A stretch of DNA of 64,000 nucleotides from Alphaproteobacteria bacterium (GTDB taxonomy: Bacteria; Pseudomonadota; Alphaproteobacteria; TMED109), in assembly GCA_022819905.1 (NCBI GenBank), contig JAJEGJ010000088.1, forward strand, positions 1 through 64,000, read 5' to 3'. The first letter of the stretch is position 1, and every line of letters begins with the position of its first letter. Below the pieces are notes generated by a model. The model worked only from the letters and a program-made list of their open reading frames with translations, searched no databases and had not been told where the DNA came from. Below, piece after piece: positions 9,469 through 26,077 of this stretch. The position numbers were made by a program, and so were the translations under genes.

Positions 9469-9479
9469 CGTACGGGCTC

Positions 9480-10307
9480 CTACTTCTTCCGCCGACGCCG
9501 GATGATCCAACGGTCGGTCGACTTGTTGCTGCGGGTACGGTGGCCCTTCGTGGAGATACCCCACGGAGTGACAGGGTGCCGCCCCCCTGACGTACGACCC
9601 TCGCCGCCGCCATGCGGATGGTCCACCGGATTCATGACAACGCCGCGCACGTGCGGTCGCCGCCCCAACCAGCGACTTCTTCCGGCTTTTCCGAGCTTGG
9701 CATTCTGGTGGTCCGGGTTCGACACGGACCCCACTGTCGCCCGGCAATCCGCTCGCACGAGGCGTTGTTCCCCGGACACCAGTCGGATCACGACCCGGTC
9801 GGGGTCTTTGCCGAGCAGTTGCGCGTAACTCCCGGCCGACCGGGCCAGCTGACCACCGGCACCGGGCTTCAGCTCGATGTTGTGGATGATCGATCCGACC
9901 GGCATGTTGCGGAGCGGCATACAGTTACCGGGTTTGATGTCGGTCCGGCTGCCGGAAATAACGGTGTCGCCCGGGGCCAGTCGCTGCGGCGCCAGGATGT
10001 AGGACAGTGTGCCGTCCGTGTACCGAATCAGTGCGATGAAGGCGCTCCGGTTGGGATCGTACTCAAGACGCTCGACAGTGGCAGGGTCGTCGTCGCGACG
10101 GCGCCGAAAGTCGATCAGTCGATATCTCCGCTTGTGTCCGCCACCCCGGTGCCAAATCGTGATTCGCCCCTGGTTGTTGCGGCCACCAGTACTGGACAGC
10201 CCTTCCGTCAAGGCCTTCTCTGGTTTCCCGCGGTGCAGGGCCGACCGGTCGACCAGGACTAGCTGACGGCGACCAGGGGTCACGGGACGGTGCTGTTTCA
10301 GAGCCAT
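9480..10307 (-). CDS. rplB: 50S ribosomal protein L2
   Basis: L2 is required for subunit association and sits near the peptidyl transferase centre. The 275-residue protein is canonical: [26 protein letters not shown] near 43-68, a central SH3-like domain, and [15 protein letters not shown] with the conserved histidine essential for activity. It starts two bases after the rplW stop and ends in a basic RRRRKK run. Confidence 0.97.
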   Translation of the reverse strand: MALKQHRPVTPGRRQLVLVDRSALHRGKPEKALTEGLSSTGGRNNQGRITIWHRGGGHKRRYRLIDFRRRRDDDPATVERLEYDPNRSAFIALIRYTDGTLSYILAPQRLAPGDTVISGSRTDIKPGNCMPLRNMPVGSIIHNIELKPGAGGQLARSAGSYAQLLGKDPDRVVIRLVSGEQRLVRADCRATVGSVSNPDHQNAKLGKAGRSRWLGRRPHVRGVVMNPVDHPHGGGEGRTSGGRHPVTPWGISTKGHRTRSNKSTDRWIIRRRRKK

Positions 10308-10309
10308 GC

Positions 10310-10603
10310 TCAGACCTCGCTCCCAAGATCGATTGACTGCCCTGCCTCCAGCGTCACAAACGCCTTCTTCACGTCGCTTCGTCGTCCCTTGATGCCCCGC
10401 AGCCGTTTGGTCTTGCCCTTGGCTACCAACGTGTTGACCGCGGTGACCTTGACCTTGAACAGCCGCTCGACCGCTTCGCGAATTTGCGCCTTCGTCGCCT
10501 GTCGGCTGACCCGGAACACAACCTGATTGTGTTCCAGCGCGGCTGATGACTTCTCGGTCACCAACGGGCGGAGCACGATCTCACAGGAACGCTCGACGTT
10601 CAT
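10310..10603 (-). CDS. rplW: 50S ribosomal protein L23
   Basis: L23 forms the docking site for SRP and trigger factor at the exit tunnel. The 97-residue product shows [21 protein letters not shown] (10-30) and [42 protein letters not shown]. The ATG overlaps the rplD TGA by four bases (ATGA), a coupling arrangement that settles the start although the frame stays open further upstream. Confidence 0.95.
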   Translation of the reverse strand: MNVERSCEIVLRPLVTEKSSAALEHNQVVFRVSRQATKAQIREAVERLFKVKVTAVNTLVAKGKTKRLRGIKGRRSDVKKAFVTLEAGQSIDLGSEV

Positions 10604-11220
10604 GACAGCCGTTCCTCCAGCACGCGAATCGCCTCCGGAAGCAGCACCAGCGTCTCGTGGCGAAGAATGTCGTAGACGTTCGCTCCCTGCACGGGCAGGC
10701 AGTCGACGCCCGGGAGATTGGCGGCGGCCCGGCGGAAACCCGGATCCACTTCGCCGCCTGCAACGATCAGGGGGCGCTTGACGTCCAACGCCCGGAGTTT
10801 CTCCGCCAGAACCTTGGTTTGCGGTGTTGGGAGCGACAACGATTCCAACACCACGACCTGCTGGTCCGCCACCTTTGCCGAAAGGGCGCAGCGGAGCGCC
10901 ATGCGCCGTACCTTCTTCGGGAGCGAGTGAGCGTGGCTCCTGGGGCGCGGACCGTGCACCGCACCGCCGCCTCGAAAAATCACCGCCTTCCGGGAGCTGT
11001 GGCGTGCCCGGCCAGTGCCCTTTTGCCGCCAAATCTTTGCCGTCGTGCCGGTTACCTCTCCGCGTTCGCGGGCCTTGCGCGTGCCTCGACGGCGGCGCGC
11101 CAACTGATAGTTCACCATCCGGTGGAGGATGTCCTTTCGTACTTCCACCGCGAACACGGTATCCGCGAGTTCGGTCTCGCCAGTCTTCTCGTTGTCGAGC
11201 GTACGAACGTCGAGCTTCAC
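10600..11220 (-). CDS. rplD: 50S ribosomal protein L4
   Basis: L4 reaches the exit tunnel and in E. coli represses the S10 operon. The 206-residue protein carries [51 protein letters not shown], the extended tunnel loop, and ends [13 protein letters not shown]. The start is a GTG four bases after the rplC stop with GGGGAG seven bases upstream; in-frame sequence before it is the rplC tail in another frame. No S10-type leader precedes the operon here, so the L4 regulation known in E. coli is unlikely to act in the same form. Confidence 0.95.
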   Translation of the reverse strand: MKLDVRTLDNEKTGETELADTVFAVEVRKDILHRMVNYQLARRRRGTRKARERGEVTGTTAKIWRQKGTGRARHSSRKAVIFRGGGAVHGPRPRSHAHSLPKKVRRMALRCALSAKVADQQVVVLESLSLPTPQTKVLAEKLRALDVKRPLIVAGGEVDPGFRRAAANLPGVDCLPVQGANVYDILRHETLVLLPEAIRVLEERLS

Positions 11221-11224
11221 CGGA

Positions 11225-12004
11225 TCACTCCCCGTCCCCCGCCTCGACCGGGGCCTCGTTGTCACCCGCCGTCGATTCGGCGCTCTCCTCGATCTGGTCC
11301 TGTGCCTCGTCGACAGCCGCCGGCGATGGCTTCTCTTCAATCCCGGCCGGGAATGGCACGCCAGGCGGCAGTGCCCGTTTCACGGCATCTGACAGGGCGA
11401 GCCAGCTCCCCGGCGCACCGGGGACGCCGCCCTTCACCAGAATCACGCCACGTTCCTCGTCGGTCGACACCACCTGAAGATTCTGGATGGTCCGTTGCCG
11501 GGCGCCCATCTGTCCCGCCATCTTCTTCCCTTTGAAGACACGACCGGGATCTTGGCTGTTCCCCGTGGAACCATGACTTCGGTGCGAAATCGACACCCCG
11601 TGCGAGGCCCGGAGACCGCCGAAGTTATGGCGCTTCATGGCGCCGGCAAACCCTTTTCCGATGGTGACACCGCGGGCGTCCACGTACTGGCCAACAACAA
11701 AATGGCCGGAGCGGAAACGGCTTCCGGCCTCAAGCATGTTCTCCGGCGACACCCGGAACTCCCGGACATGACGCTTCAGCGCCACGCTGCTCTTCTCGGC
11801 GGCAGCCCGCTGCGGCTTGGCAACGTTCCGAGCCGGAACACTGCCCGAACCCACCTGGACGGCGCTGTACCCATCACGTTCCGGAGTGCGCTGCCCGACC
11901 ACTTCACAACCTTCCAACGCGAGCACCGTGACGGGACAGTGCCGGCCGTCATCCAGGAAGAGGCGCGTCATGCCCAGCTTGCGTACGAGGACCCCGGATC
12001 GCAT
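11225..12004 (-). CDS. rplC: 50S ribosomal protein L3 with acidic tail
   Basis: L3 nucleates 50S assembly near the peptidyl transferase centre. The core is typical: [11 protein letters not shown] at the N-terminus, [50 protein letters not shown] with the glutamine that is methylated in many bacteria. After residue about 220 the protein continues with about 38 acidic residues rich in Glu, Ala and Asp, giving 259 residues against the usual 205-240. Confidence 0.95.
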   Translation of the reverse strand: MRSGVLVRKLGMTRLFLDDGRHCPVTVLALEGCEVVGQRTPERDGYSAVQVGSGSVPARNVAKPQRAAAEKSSVALKRHVREFRVSPENMLEAGSRFRSGHFVVGQYVDARGVTIGKGFAGAMKRHNFGGLRASHGVSISHRSHGSTGNSQDPGRVFKGKKMAGQMGARQRTIQNLQVVSTDEERGVILVKGGVPGAPGSWLALSDAVKRALPPGVPFPAGIEEKPSPAAVDEAQDQIEESAESTAGDNEAPVEAGDGE

Positions 12005-12008
12005 CGCG

Positions 12009-12320
12009 TCAGCCCAACTTGATCTCGACGTTGACGCCTGCCGCCAGGTCGAGCTTCATGAGTGCATCCACGGTCTGCGGAGTCGGGTCCAGGATGTCCA
12101 GCACACGCTTGTGTGTGCGAATCTCGAACTGCTCCCGCGACTTCTTGTCAATGTGCGGCGAGCGGTTGACCGTAAAGCGCTGTATCCGATTGGGAAGCGG
12201 GACGGGGCCCCGAACCTGGGCTCCTGTGCGCATGGCGGTACCCACGATCTCGCGCGCGGATTCGTCAAGCAGCCGCCGATCGAACGCCTTGAGGCGGATC
12301 CGGATGCGCTGGTGTTCCAT
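12009..12320 (-). CDS. rpsJ: 30S ribosomal protein S10
   Basis: S10 is a 30S head protein that also joins NusB in antitermination. The 103-residue product shows [61 protein letters not shown], all canonical. It lies only 24 bases after tuf, so str and S10 operons are fused and no separate S10 leader or promoter is present. Confidence 0.96.
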   Translation of the reverse strand: MEHQRIRIRLKAFDRRLLDESAREIVGTAMRTGAQVRGPVPLPNRIQRFTVNRSPHIDKKSREQFEIRTHKRVLDILDPTPQTVDALMKLDLAAGVNVEIKLG

Positions 12321-12344
12321 CGTCCTCTCCGCCCCGGCTTCGCC

Positions 12345-13529
<1,185 letters not shown>

Positions 13530-13555
13530 TGCCTACTTCTCCTTCATTCGCGCAC

Positions 13556-15631
13556 TCATGCGAGCTTGGAGCGCACTTCTTCGGCAACCATTTGCGGCAC
13601 CTGATCGTACCGCTCAAAAAACATGGTGAACTGCGCCCGACCCTGCGAGAGAGAGCGGATCGCGTTGACATAGCCGAACATCGTTGCAAGTGGAACGTGA
13701 GCGCGGACCTGAGTGGCGTTGCCCTGAGGCTCCATACCCTCAATCTGGCCGCGTCGGCCATTGAGATCACCAATGATGTCGCCCACGAACTCTTCCGGCA
13801 CAACGACCTCGACCCGCATCATCGGTTCAAGGAGGCGCGGCGCTGCCTTCTGCATGGCCTCGCGGAACGCGGCGCGGCCAGCGATCTCGAAAGCGACTGC
13901 ACTCGAGTCCACCTCGTGGTAGGCACCGTCCGTGAGCGTCACCCGCACGTCGATCACCGGGTAACCGGCGACGATTCCGTTCTGCATGGCGCTGCCGATG
14001 CCTTTCTCGACCGCGGGTATGAACTCCTTGGGAACATTTCCGCCCGCGACCTTGCTGATGAATTCGAGTCCCTCTCCGGACTCGCCCGGTTCCACCGTCA
14101 TGATCACGCGAGCAAACTGACCTGATCCGCCAGTCTGCTTCTTGTGCACGTAGTCGACCTCCGCGGCCCGCGTAATGGTCTCGCGGTAAGCGACCTGAGG
14201 CGCGCCGACGTTCGCGTCTACCTTGAACTCACGGCGCATCCGGTCCACCAGGATGTCCAGGTGCAGCTCGCCCATGCCCTTAAGCACGGTCTGGCCCGTC
14301 TCTTCGTCCACCGACACCTTGAAAGACGGATCCTCGGCCGCCAAACGGCCCAATGCCTGCCCCATGCGCTCCTGGTCGGTCTTGGTCTTGGGCTCGATCG
14401 CAAGCTCCATGACCGGATCCGGAAATTCCATCCGCTCGAGCACGACCGGGTGGTGAAGATCGCAAAGCGTATCGCCGGTGGTCACCGACTTGATCCCGGC
14501 CAGCGCGACGATGTCGCCCGCAGAGGCTTCCTTGATCTCCTCGCGTGAATTGGCGTGCATCAGGAGCATCCGGCCGATTCGCTCGCGCCGGTTCTTGGTC
14601 GAATTCTTGACGGTCGCGCCGGACTCCAGCACACCCGAGTAGATCCGCACGAACGCCAGGGAACCGACGAACGGATCATTCATGATCTTGAAGACCAATC
14701 CTGCGAAGGGAGCATCTCGCGAACTCGCTCGCTCCGCTTCCGCACCTGTATCCGGGTGGTGTCCGCGCGTTGCCGGCAAGTCTGCCGGTGCCGGAAGGTA
14801 GCTGATAACCCCATCAAGAAGCGGCTGGATGCCTTTGTTCTTGAAAGCAGAGCCGCAAAAGATAGGGGTGAACGCCGACTTGACCGTGCCTAGCCGGATA
14901 CACCGGCGCAGCGTGTCATCGTCCGGAATCTCGCCGTCGAGGTAGCGTTCCAGAGCCGAATCGTCGTGTTCCACCACCGTCTCAATCAGCGCCGTCCTGG
15001 CCGCTTCGGCTTCGCTCACCAGTTCCGCCGGTATGTCGCCGACCACAAAGGTGGCGCCCAAGTCCTCTTCTTTCCAGACGATCGATGTCATCGTGACCAG
15101 GTCCACGACCCCCACGAATTCGGCCTCGATACCGATCGGCAACTGCAGAATCAGCGGCTCCGCCCCGAGGCGTTCACGGATCGACTCGACAGAGCCCTCA
15201 AAATTGGCGCCTACCCGATCGAGTTTGTTGATGAAGCAGATCCGGGGAACGCCGTATCGGTCCGCCTGGCGCCAGACAGTCTCGGACTGCGGCTCCACTC
15301 CCGCGACGCCGTCAAACACGGCCACTGCACCGTCGAGCACCCGAAGGCTGCGTTCCACCTCAATGGTGAAGTCGACGTGACCGGGCGTGTCGATGATGTT
15401 GACGCGGTGGTCGCGCCATGCGCAGGTCGTCGCCGCCGACGTGATGGTGATTCCGCGTTCCTGCTCCTGCTCCATCCAATCCATGGTGGCGGCCCCGTCA
15501 TGGACCTCACCAATCTTGTGGGATCGGCCGGTGTAATAGAGAATCCGCTCGGTGGTCGTGGTCTTGCCGGCGTCAATGTGCGCCATGATCCCGATATTGC
15601 GATATCGGTCGAGAGGAACGGTCATCGCCAC
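13556..15631 (-). CDS. fusA: Elongation factor G
   Basis: EF-G catalyses translocation and, with RRF, ribosome recycling. The 691 residues give the five-domain architecture: G1 [10 protein letters not shown] near 17-26, switch [13 protein letters not shown]3 [12 protein letters not shown], then domain IV with VAYRETI and the C-terminal domain ending in [19 protein letters not shown]. The GTG start has GGAG seven bases upstream; an ATG two codons later (MTVPLDRYR) is the alternative. This is the normal housekeeping EF-G; a divergent paralogue lies at 37060. Confidence 0.98.
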   Translation of the reverse strand: MAMTVPLDRYRNIGIMAHIDAGKTTTTERILYYTGRSHKIGEVHDGAATMDWMEQEQERGITITSAATTCAWRDHRVNIIDTPGHVDFTIEVERSLRVLDGAVAVFDGVAGVEPQSETVWRQADRYGVPRICFINKLDRVGANFEGSVESIRERLGAEPLILQLPIGIEAEFVGVVDLVTMTSIVWKEEDLGATFVVGDIPAELVSEAEAARTALIETVVEHDDSALERYLDGEIPDDDTLRRCIRLGTVKSAFTPIFCGSAFKNKGIQPLLDGVISYLPAPADLPATRGHHPDTGAEAERASSRDAPFAGLVFKIMNDPFVGSLAFVRIYSGVLESGATVKNSTKNRRERIGRMLLMHANSREEIKEASAGDIVALAGIKSVTTGDTLCDLHHPVVLERMEFPDPVMELAIEPKTKTDQERMGQALGRLAAEDPSFKVSVDEETGQTVLKGMGELHLDILVDRMRREFKVDANVGAPQVAYRETITRAAEVDYVHKKQTGGSGQFARVIMTVEPGESGEGLEFISKVAGGNVPKEFIPAVEKGIGSAMQNGIVAGYPVIDVRVTLTDGAYHEVDSSAVAFEIAGRAAFREAMQKAAPRLLEPMMRVEVVVPEEFVGDIIGDLNGRRGQIEGMEPQGNATQVRAHVPLATMFGYVNAIRSLSQGRAQFTMFFERYDQVPQMVAEEVRSKLA

Positions 15632-15647
15632 GTTTCGACTCCGGGGC

Positions 15648-16118
15648 CTACCAGCGGTAGTGCGAGAACGCGCGATTGGCGCGGGCCATGCTGTGGGTGT
15701 TCTCGCGCTTCTTGTAGGCCGCGCCTCTGGCGGAGGCGGCGTCGGTAAACTCCCCGGCCAGACGCTCCAGCATGGTTCGTTCCGAACGAGCCCGTGCCGC
15801 CTCGATCAGCCACCGTATGGCCAGCGCCTGCCGCCGTGCCGGGCGGACCTCGACCGGAATCTGGTAGGTCGAACCGCCGACCCGCCGCGAACGGGTCTCG
15901 ACGTCCGGTTTGATGTTTTCAACCGCTTGACGAAACACCGTCAGCGGATCTTGATTGGTGCGCTCCGCGATACGATCGAACGCACCGTAGAGGACCCGTT
16001 CAGCCACAGACTTGGCGCCACCGCGCATAAGCGCGTGGGTGAACTTCGTGACCATTACGTCGCCGTAGCGCGGGTCTGCAAGAACCTCGCGTGGGTTCGC
16101 GCGATGCCGTCGTGACAT
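15648..16118 (-). CDS. rpsG: 30S ribosomal protein S7
   Basis: S7 organises the 30S head and the E-site. The 156-residue product has [55 protein letters not shown], and ends [13 protein letters not shown], all canonical. It lies 18 bases after rpsL. In E. coli S7 represses the str operon through the rpsL-rpsG spacer; that spacer is very short here. Confidence 0.97.
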   Translation of the reverse strand: MSRRHRANPREVLADPRYGDVMVTKFTHALMRGGAKSVAERVLYGAFDRIAERTNQDPLTVFRQAVENIKPDVETRSRRVGGSTYQIPVEVRPARRQALAIRWLIEAARARSERTMLERLAGEFTDAASARGAAYKKRENTHSMARANRAFSHYRW

Positions 16119-16136
16119 GGAAAAGGCTCCGCTCGA

Positions 16137-16508
16137 CTACTTCGGCCGTTTCGCGCCGTACTTCGAACGGCGCTGCCGGCGACCAGATACGCCTTGGGTA
16201 TCGTAGGTTCCGCGGATCACGTGATAGCGCACGCCCGGCAGATCCTTCACCCGCCCGCCGCGAATCATGATGACCGAGTGCTCCTGCAAGTTGTGGCTTT
16301 CACCGGGGATGTAGCTGGTCACCTCGTAACCGTTGGTGAGACGCACACGCGCAACCTTGCGGAGAGCCGAGTTAGGCTTCTTCGGCGTGGTGGTGTAAAC
16401 GCGCGTGCATACGCCCCGCCGCTGCGGGCACGACTGCAGGGCCGGGACCTTGCGCTGCTTCTCCGGCATCTTCCGCCCTTTGCGGACGAGCTGGCTGATC
16501 GTCGGCAT
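16137..16508 (-). CDS. rpsL: 30S ribosomal protein S12
   Basis: S12 is part of the decoding centre. The 123-residue protein shows [38 protein letters not shown] and [17 protein letters not shown]. The lysines whose change gives streptomycin resistance (in PKKPNS and GRVKDLPG) are unchanged. It is the first gene of the str-S10-spc superoperon, preceded by a structured leader and a good promoter. Confidence 0.97.
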   Translation of the reverse strand: MPTISQLVRKGRKMPEKQRKVPALQSCPQRRGVCTRVYTTTPKKPNSALRKVARVRLTNGYEVTSYIPGESHNLQEHSVIMIRGGRVKDLPGVRYHVIRGTYDTQGVSGRRQRRSKYGAKRPK

Positions 16509-16550
16509 AGATGCCTCAATTCCGAACCCCGGAGGAGTTCATGCGAAAAC

Positions 16551-16591
16551 GGACCGATCCGGGTCACGCTGTCGGCGTGACGCGACGGTCC
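16551..16591 (-). promoter_or_regulatory. Nested stem-loop in the rpsL leader
   Basis: The RNA leader of rpsL can fold into an outer 6-bp stem (GGACCG with CGGTCC) enclosing a perfect 7-bp stem (GTCACGC with GCGTGAC) and a five-base loop. It begins about 40 bases upstream of the rpsL start codon and lies inside the predicted transcript. It could be an autoregulatory protein-binding site or a processing site; no family match is claimed. Confidence 0.5.
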
Positions 16592-16662
16592 ACCCAACGT
16601 TTGCTTCGACTGAACCACGGGACGTGGGCCGACGAAGGCATGCACCCCGCGTGGTGGGCCGC

Positions 16663-16691
16663 ACCGTAAGCCGTTAGCCCCGTCGCGTCAA
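16663..16691 (-). promoter_or_regulatory. Promoter of the str-S10-spc superoperon
   Basis: TTGACG and TACGGT hexamers are separated by exactly 17 bases, a close match to the housekeeping sigma consensus of Alphaproteobacteria. The promoter lies between the rpoC terminator and rpsL and would give a leader of roughly 150 bases. It is the only strong promoter-like sequence found upstream of rpsL. Confidence 0.65.
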
Positions 16692-16727
16692 GGGGTTTCT
16701 TGCAATGGGCGCCGGCAAAAGGGAGCG

Positions 16728-16756
16728 TCCTGGCGGCCCGGACTTGACCGCCAGGA
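16728..16756 (-). terminator. Hairpin after rpoC
   Basis: A perfect 9-bp inverted repeat (TCCTGGCGG with CCGCCAGGA) with an 11-base loop begins 18 bases after the rpoC stop. It is followed downstream by CGCTCCCTTTTG, a short T run offset by seven bases. It fits a weak intrinsic terminator or 3'-end-stabilising hairpin separating rpoBC from the str operon. Confidence 0.6.
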
Positions 16757-16773
16757 AGTATTGTCTGGCTACC

Positions 16774-21028
<4,255 letters not shown>

Positions 21029-21036
<8 letters not shown>

Positions 21037-24000
21037 GGTGAACTTCCTGAACATCGAGGCCAAGCGCCTGCAGCTCCTTGACCAGCACGTTGAACGACTC
21101 CGGCACGCCGGCTTCGAAAGTGTCCTCGCCCCGGACGATGGCCTCGTACATCTTTGTCCGTCCGGACACATCGTCCGACTTGACGGTCAGGATTTCCTGC
21201 AAGGTGTAAGCCGCCCCGTAGGCCTGCAGCGCCCATACCTCCATCTCGCCGAATCGCTGACCCCCGAACCGCGCCTTGCCGCCGAGCGGCTGCTGCGTCA
21301 CGAGGCTGTACGGCCCGGTGGAACGGGCATGCATCTTGTCGTCGACCAAGTGGTGGAGCTTGAGCATGTAGATGTATCCGACGGTCACCGGCCGGGCGAA
21401 GCGTTCGCCGGTGCGGCCGTCGATCAGTGTTACCTGACCCGATTCCGAACACCCGGCGGCCTTCAGCATCGCGCGGATGTCCGCCTCTGCCGCGCCGTCG
21501 AACACCGGCGTGGCCACCGGCACCCCTCCCATCAGATTGGTTCCGAGCTCGACCACCGCCGAATCGTCGAGCTCTCGGCGCACCTGCTTCCACGTGGACG
21601 CCCCGTAGATTTTTCGCATCACGGAAGCGGCCTTGCGCGCCCTTTCCGCGGCGCTCCGCGCGCCTTCCAGCGCGTCACCGATCTGGCGCCCCAAGCCCGC
21701 CGACGCCCAGCCCAGGTGCGTCTCCAGGATCTGGCCGACGTTCATGCGGGACGGCACGCCGAGCGGGTTGAGAACGATATCCACCGGGGTTCCGTCTTCC
21801 GTGTGCGGCATGTCCTCGATCGGGTTGATCTTGGAAATCACTCCCTTGTTGCCGTGACGGCCGGCCATCTTGTCGCCCGGCGACAGCTTGCGCTTTACAG
21901 CGATGTAGACCTTCACGATCTTCAGTACACCGGGCAGAAGCTCGTCGCCCGCACGAACCTTCTCGACCTTGTCCAGGTAGCTCTGTTCAAGTTCCTTCTG
22001 CGCCCGCTTAAGGTCCTTGTGCAGCGCCTCCACACGGGCCGTAACGTCGGAATTGTCGAGCCTGAAGCGCCACCACCGCGCCTGCGGCGTGCTGTCCAGC
22101 TCGGCGGCGGCGATCACGCCGGTGGACGGCCCGTCGTTCGCCGTCTGTCCGATGAGGAGGGTGCGCAGGCGGTCGTAGATGTTGCCCTCGATGATCGCGA
22201 GCTCGTCGTCGCGGTCCTTGGTCAGGCGGGCAATCTCCTCGCGTTCGAGCGAGATTGCGCGCGCGTCCTTCTCCAACCCCCGCCGGGAGAAGATCCGCAC
22301 ATCCACCACCGTGCCGGATACTCCCGGCGGCACCCGCAGCGACGTGTCACGCACGTCCGCAGCTTTCTCACCGAACACGGCGCGCAGCAGCTTCTCCTCC
22401 GGCGTGGACGGCGTCTCCCCCTTGGGGGTCACCTTGCCCACCAGAATGTCGCGCGGGCCCACTTCCGCCCCGATATGGACGATGCCGGTCTCATCGAGGT
22501 GCCGGAGAGCCTCCTCTCCGACATTGAGAATGTCGCGGGTGATCTCCTCGGGCCACAGCTTGGTATCCCGGGCCATGACCTCGTATTCCTCGATGTGAAT
22601 CGAGGTGAACACGTCATCCCGGACCAACCGCTCGGACACCAGGATGGAGTCTTCGTAGTTGTAGCCCTGCCACGGCATGAACGCGACCAACACGTTCCGC
22701 CCGAGAGCGAGTTCACCAAGGTCAGTACTCGACCCGTCGGCGATCACGTCCCCTTCCTGAACCCGGTCGCCAACCTTGACCAGCGGACGCTGATTGATGC
22801 ACGTGCTCTGATTGGACCGCTCGAACTTTCTCAGGTTGTAGATGTCGACGCCGATCGTTCGTTCCTCGTCGCCGATCACCTGAATTGCCCGCACCACGAT
22901 GCGGCGCGCATCAACCTGATCAACCACGCCAGCGCGGCCGGCGGTCTGCACGGCCCTGGAATCGCGGGCCACGTGGGCCTCCATCCCGGTGCCGACGAGG
23001 GGCGCTTCCGCCTGCAACAGCGGCACGGCCTGACGCTGCATGTTCGACCCCATGAGGGCCCGGTTGGCGTCGTCGTTCTCCAGGAACGGGATCAGCGCTG
23101 CCGACACGGAAACCAGTTGCCGGGGGGAGACATCGACGTAGTCAATCGATTCTCGGGGCGCCAGCACGAAGTTGTCGCCGCGGCGGCAGTTCACGATTTC
23201 CCGCTCGAACCGGCCATCCTTGGTAATCGGCGTACTGGCCTGCGCAATCGTGTGCCCCTGCTCGTCCAGCGCGGTCATGTACTCGATCGCGTCCGTGACC
23301 CGTCCGTCCTCAACCTTTCGGTAGGGAGACTCGATGAACCCGTGCCGATTGATCCGGGCGAACGTGGCAAGCGAACTGATCAGACCGATGTTCGGGCCTT
23401 CGGGCGTCTCCACGGGGCAAAGACGGCCGTAATGCGTCGGATGCACATCCCGTGCCTCGAGGTTCGCCCATTCCCGAGTTAGGCCGCCCGGCCCCAGCGC
23501 CGACAACCGACGCTTGTGCGTGACCTCCGCCAGGGGATTGGTCTGGTCCATGAACTGGCTGAGTTGGGACCCGCCAAAGAACTCCCGGACCATCGCGGCG
23601 ACAGGCCGGGCATTGATCAGGTCGTTCGGCATCATCTTTTCGATGTCCGCCGACCCGATGCGTTCGCGCACCGCGCGCTCCATGCGCACCAGCCCCATGC
23701 GGTACTGGTTTTCCATGAGCTCGCCGACGGAACGCACCCGCCGGTTGCCGAGATGATCGATGTCGTCAATGTGGCTCGCGCCCGGGCGGAACCCGACCAG
23801 CGTCCGCACCACCGACAGCACGTCACGGCGGCGCAGCGCGCGGACCGAATCGTCGATGTCCAGACCAAGCCGCCCGTTCAGCTTGACCCGGCCCACAGCC
23901 GACAGGTCGTAGTTCTCGGACAGCCGCTCCTCGACGGCATCCGACTGCACCCAAATCGTGGCGGGCGCGCCGGGGGGACGATGCGCCACCGACACCCCGA

Positions 24001-25693
24001 GGAGCGTCCAGCCGTCCTGTTCATCGAGCACCCACGCACCGGCGTCACCCAGCGCATTGTGGTCAAGCACGTAGGCCTGCCGGGCCGTCTCGCTTGGTGC
24101 CGAATACCCGGGGGTAAGTTCGTCGACCAAGACTGCCGGCGCGAAGAACAGGTTGTAGAAGAAGCGCTCTGCGCCCTCCTCTCCCATCCAGACGCCACCT
24201 TCGCGGAGGGCACCCGAGGTGCGCTCCAAGATCCGGTCCCGGGACATGACGCCGCGATTACGGAGCGCGAACGTCATGCCGCTGGCGCGATGCGACGTCA
24301 CGCACGGGCTCTCTCGACGAAAGCCCCGACCGTCGCCCAGCACGCGGAGGACCCGTTCGCCCTCCTCCCACGACAGCATCCGCACCAGTGGTCCCTTGCC
24401 CCGGCCCAGCATCTCCTCTGCGCGGCGCGGGGTGATCTTGAGAATGCGGGCGACCGCTTCGGCGATCTCTTCCATGCCTTCCCCGCTGCCGGGGTCGAGC
24501 ACCATAAGGTCGACCGGACGGATCTTCCGGCATTCCTCTTCCAGCGCGTTGAGCACGAACGGACCCTCGGTTTCCCGAACCGTTACCGCCGGAAGCTCCG
24601 TGATGCCCGCCTCGAGCAGGCGCGCCAGCGTGCCGGGCGCCATGTCCTCGACCTGACCGATGCATTCGCCGGCTTCGTAGAAGATCTCGCCGGTTGCCGT
24701 GTCCACGACATCGCGAGCCAGCCTGATGTCGAAGAGCTCCTCGGTCCCGATCCAGCGGCGACGCTCGCCCTTGGCCGCGATCTCCTCCCACTCACCGGCA
24801 GAGAGATTGCGGTCCTTGGGAACGATGACCTTGCCGTCCGCGGCGTCCACCAGGTCCCATCGCGGCGCCCGGCCGCGAAATTCGTCAACGTTCAGCAGGG
24901 TCGACCAACCCGATTCTGTGGATCCGTCCGGGGTCCCGACGGGGCCGTAGGTGTAGGTGGCCACGTCACAGAATTCGGTCAGCATGTCCTCCGACGTCAT
25001 GCCGAGAATCCGCAGCAGGACCGTGACCGGAATCCGCTCGAGCGCCCGGCCGAACTGGACGCTCATCCGGTAGCCATCCTTCTTGCGGCCATCGATCTTG
25101 AACGCGAGCCACGAACCGCGCGCCGGAATCACTTGCGCCTGCGGCAGCAGCTCCTCGCCGCTCTGCGTGGTCTTCTTGTAATTGTCGAAGAAGACGCCAT
25201 GGGCGCGGTGAATCTGGCTGACCACCACGCGCTCGGTACCGTTGATGATGAAGGTGCCCTTGTCGGTCATGAGCGGCATGTCGCCCATGAACACATCCTG
25301 CTCCTTGATCTCCTTCGGAGCCCTCGCGGTTCCACCGCGGTCCTCGTCATAAATGATGAGGGACAGCGTCACCTTGAGTGGCGCCGCGTAGGTCTTGCCG
25401 CGACGGAGGCACTCGTCGACCTGGAACTTCGGCGGGTCGAATTCGTAATGTTTGAACTCAAGCTTGGCCCGGCCGGAGGCATCGGTAATCGGAAACACGG
25501 AGGTGAATGCGCGCTGCAGGCCGTCTTCCAGGCGGGTGTCGGGGGCGATATTCCGCTGCAGGAACGCGTCGTAGCTGACTTTTTGGATCCCGATCAAATC
25601 GGGCATTTGCATCGGGTCGGAAGCTTGTCGGCCGAAACGGTGACGAAGGCGCTTGCGGCCAGTGAAGGAAAGGTCGTTGGAGTTCGTCAGCAT
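21029..25693 (-). CDS. rpoB: RNA polymerase beta subunit with a large insertion
   Basis: The second core RNA polymerase subunit. The protein has 1554 residues, while alphaproteobacterial RpoB is normally about 1350-1390. The rifampicin region [35 protein letters not shown] is intact and has the sensitive-type residues. The extra length lies between about residues 390 and 590, just before [10 protein letters not shown], where the family normally has only a short linker. The start ATG ([15 protein letters not shown]) has AGGGGA seven bases upstream; a start seven codons earlier is possible. No rplJL genes lie upstream. Confidence 0.97.
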
Positions 25694-26077
25694 CAAGGTC
25701 CCCTGGGCCCACACGCAAATGCCCGGACGAGGTGCACGGCGAACTCAACGCCCGTGCGCCGCCTAACGCGGTGACGCAAGCGCAAGCAACCACGCCGCGT
25801 CCTCAGGGGAAGACGGCGTGATTGTAGTTTCAATCCGTAGTTGCCCAGCGCGTCCGGGACCATCGCCTAGGGCGTAACCTAGCGCAATAGCACGCGATAA
25901 GCAAGCTTCCGAAGGGTCGCTTGGGGATTAACGCAGCCTATCGAACCTGCGATCCGTTGAGCGATTCGCCCATGTTTACGGCGCGGGCATCACGCTGCTT
26001 CAAGGGGCACGAATTCGGCCGTCACCGTCTTCGCGAAGACATCCTCCGTTTGGCATGGACACGGCCGCCGTAGCGAG
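25694..26077. other. Gap between the dehydrogenase gene and rpoB
   Basis: No coding sequence is supported in these 384 bases. They hold a possible rpoB promoter (listed separately) and a perfect 14-base palindrome, GTCTTCGCGAAGAC, at 26027-26040, 37 bases past the stop of the upstream dehydrogenase gene. The place is normally occupied by rplJ-rplL in Proteobacteria. Confidence 0.6.
25876..25904 (-). promoter_or_regulatory. Possible rpoBC promoter
   Basis: TTGCTT and TAGGTT hexamers are spaced by 17 bases on the minus strand, leaving a leader of about 175 bases before rpoB. The match to the consensus is moderate and other weaker pairs exist closer to the gene. A local promoter is expected because no rplKAJL operon feeds into rpoB. 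Confidence 0.35.
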
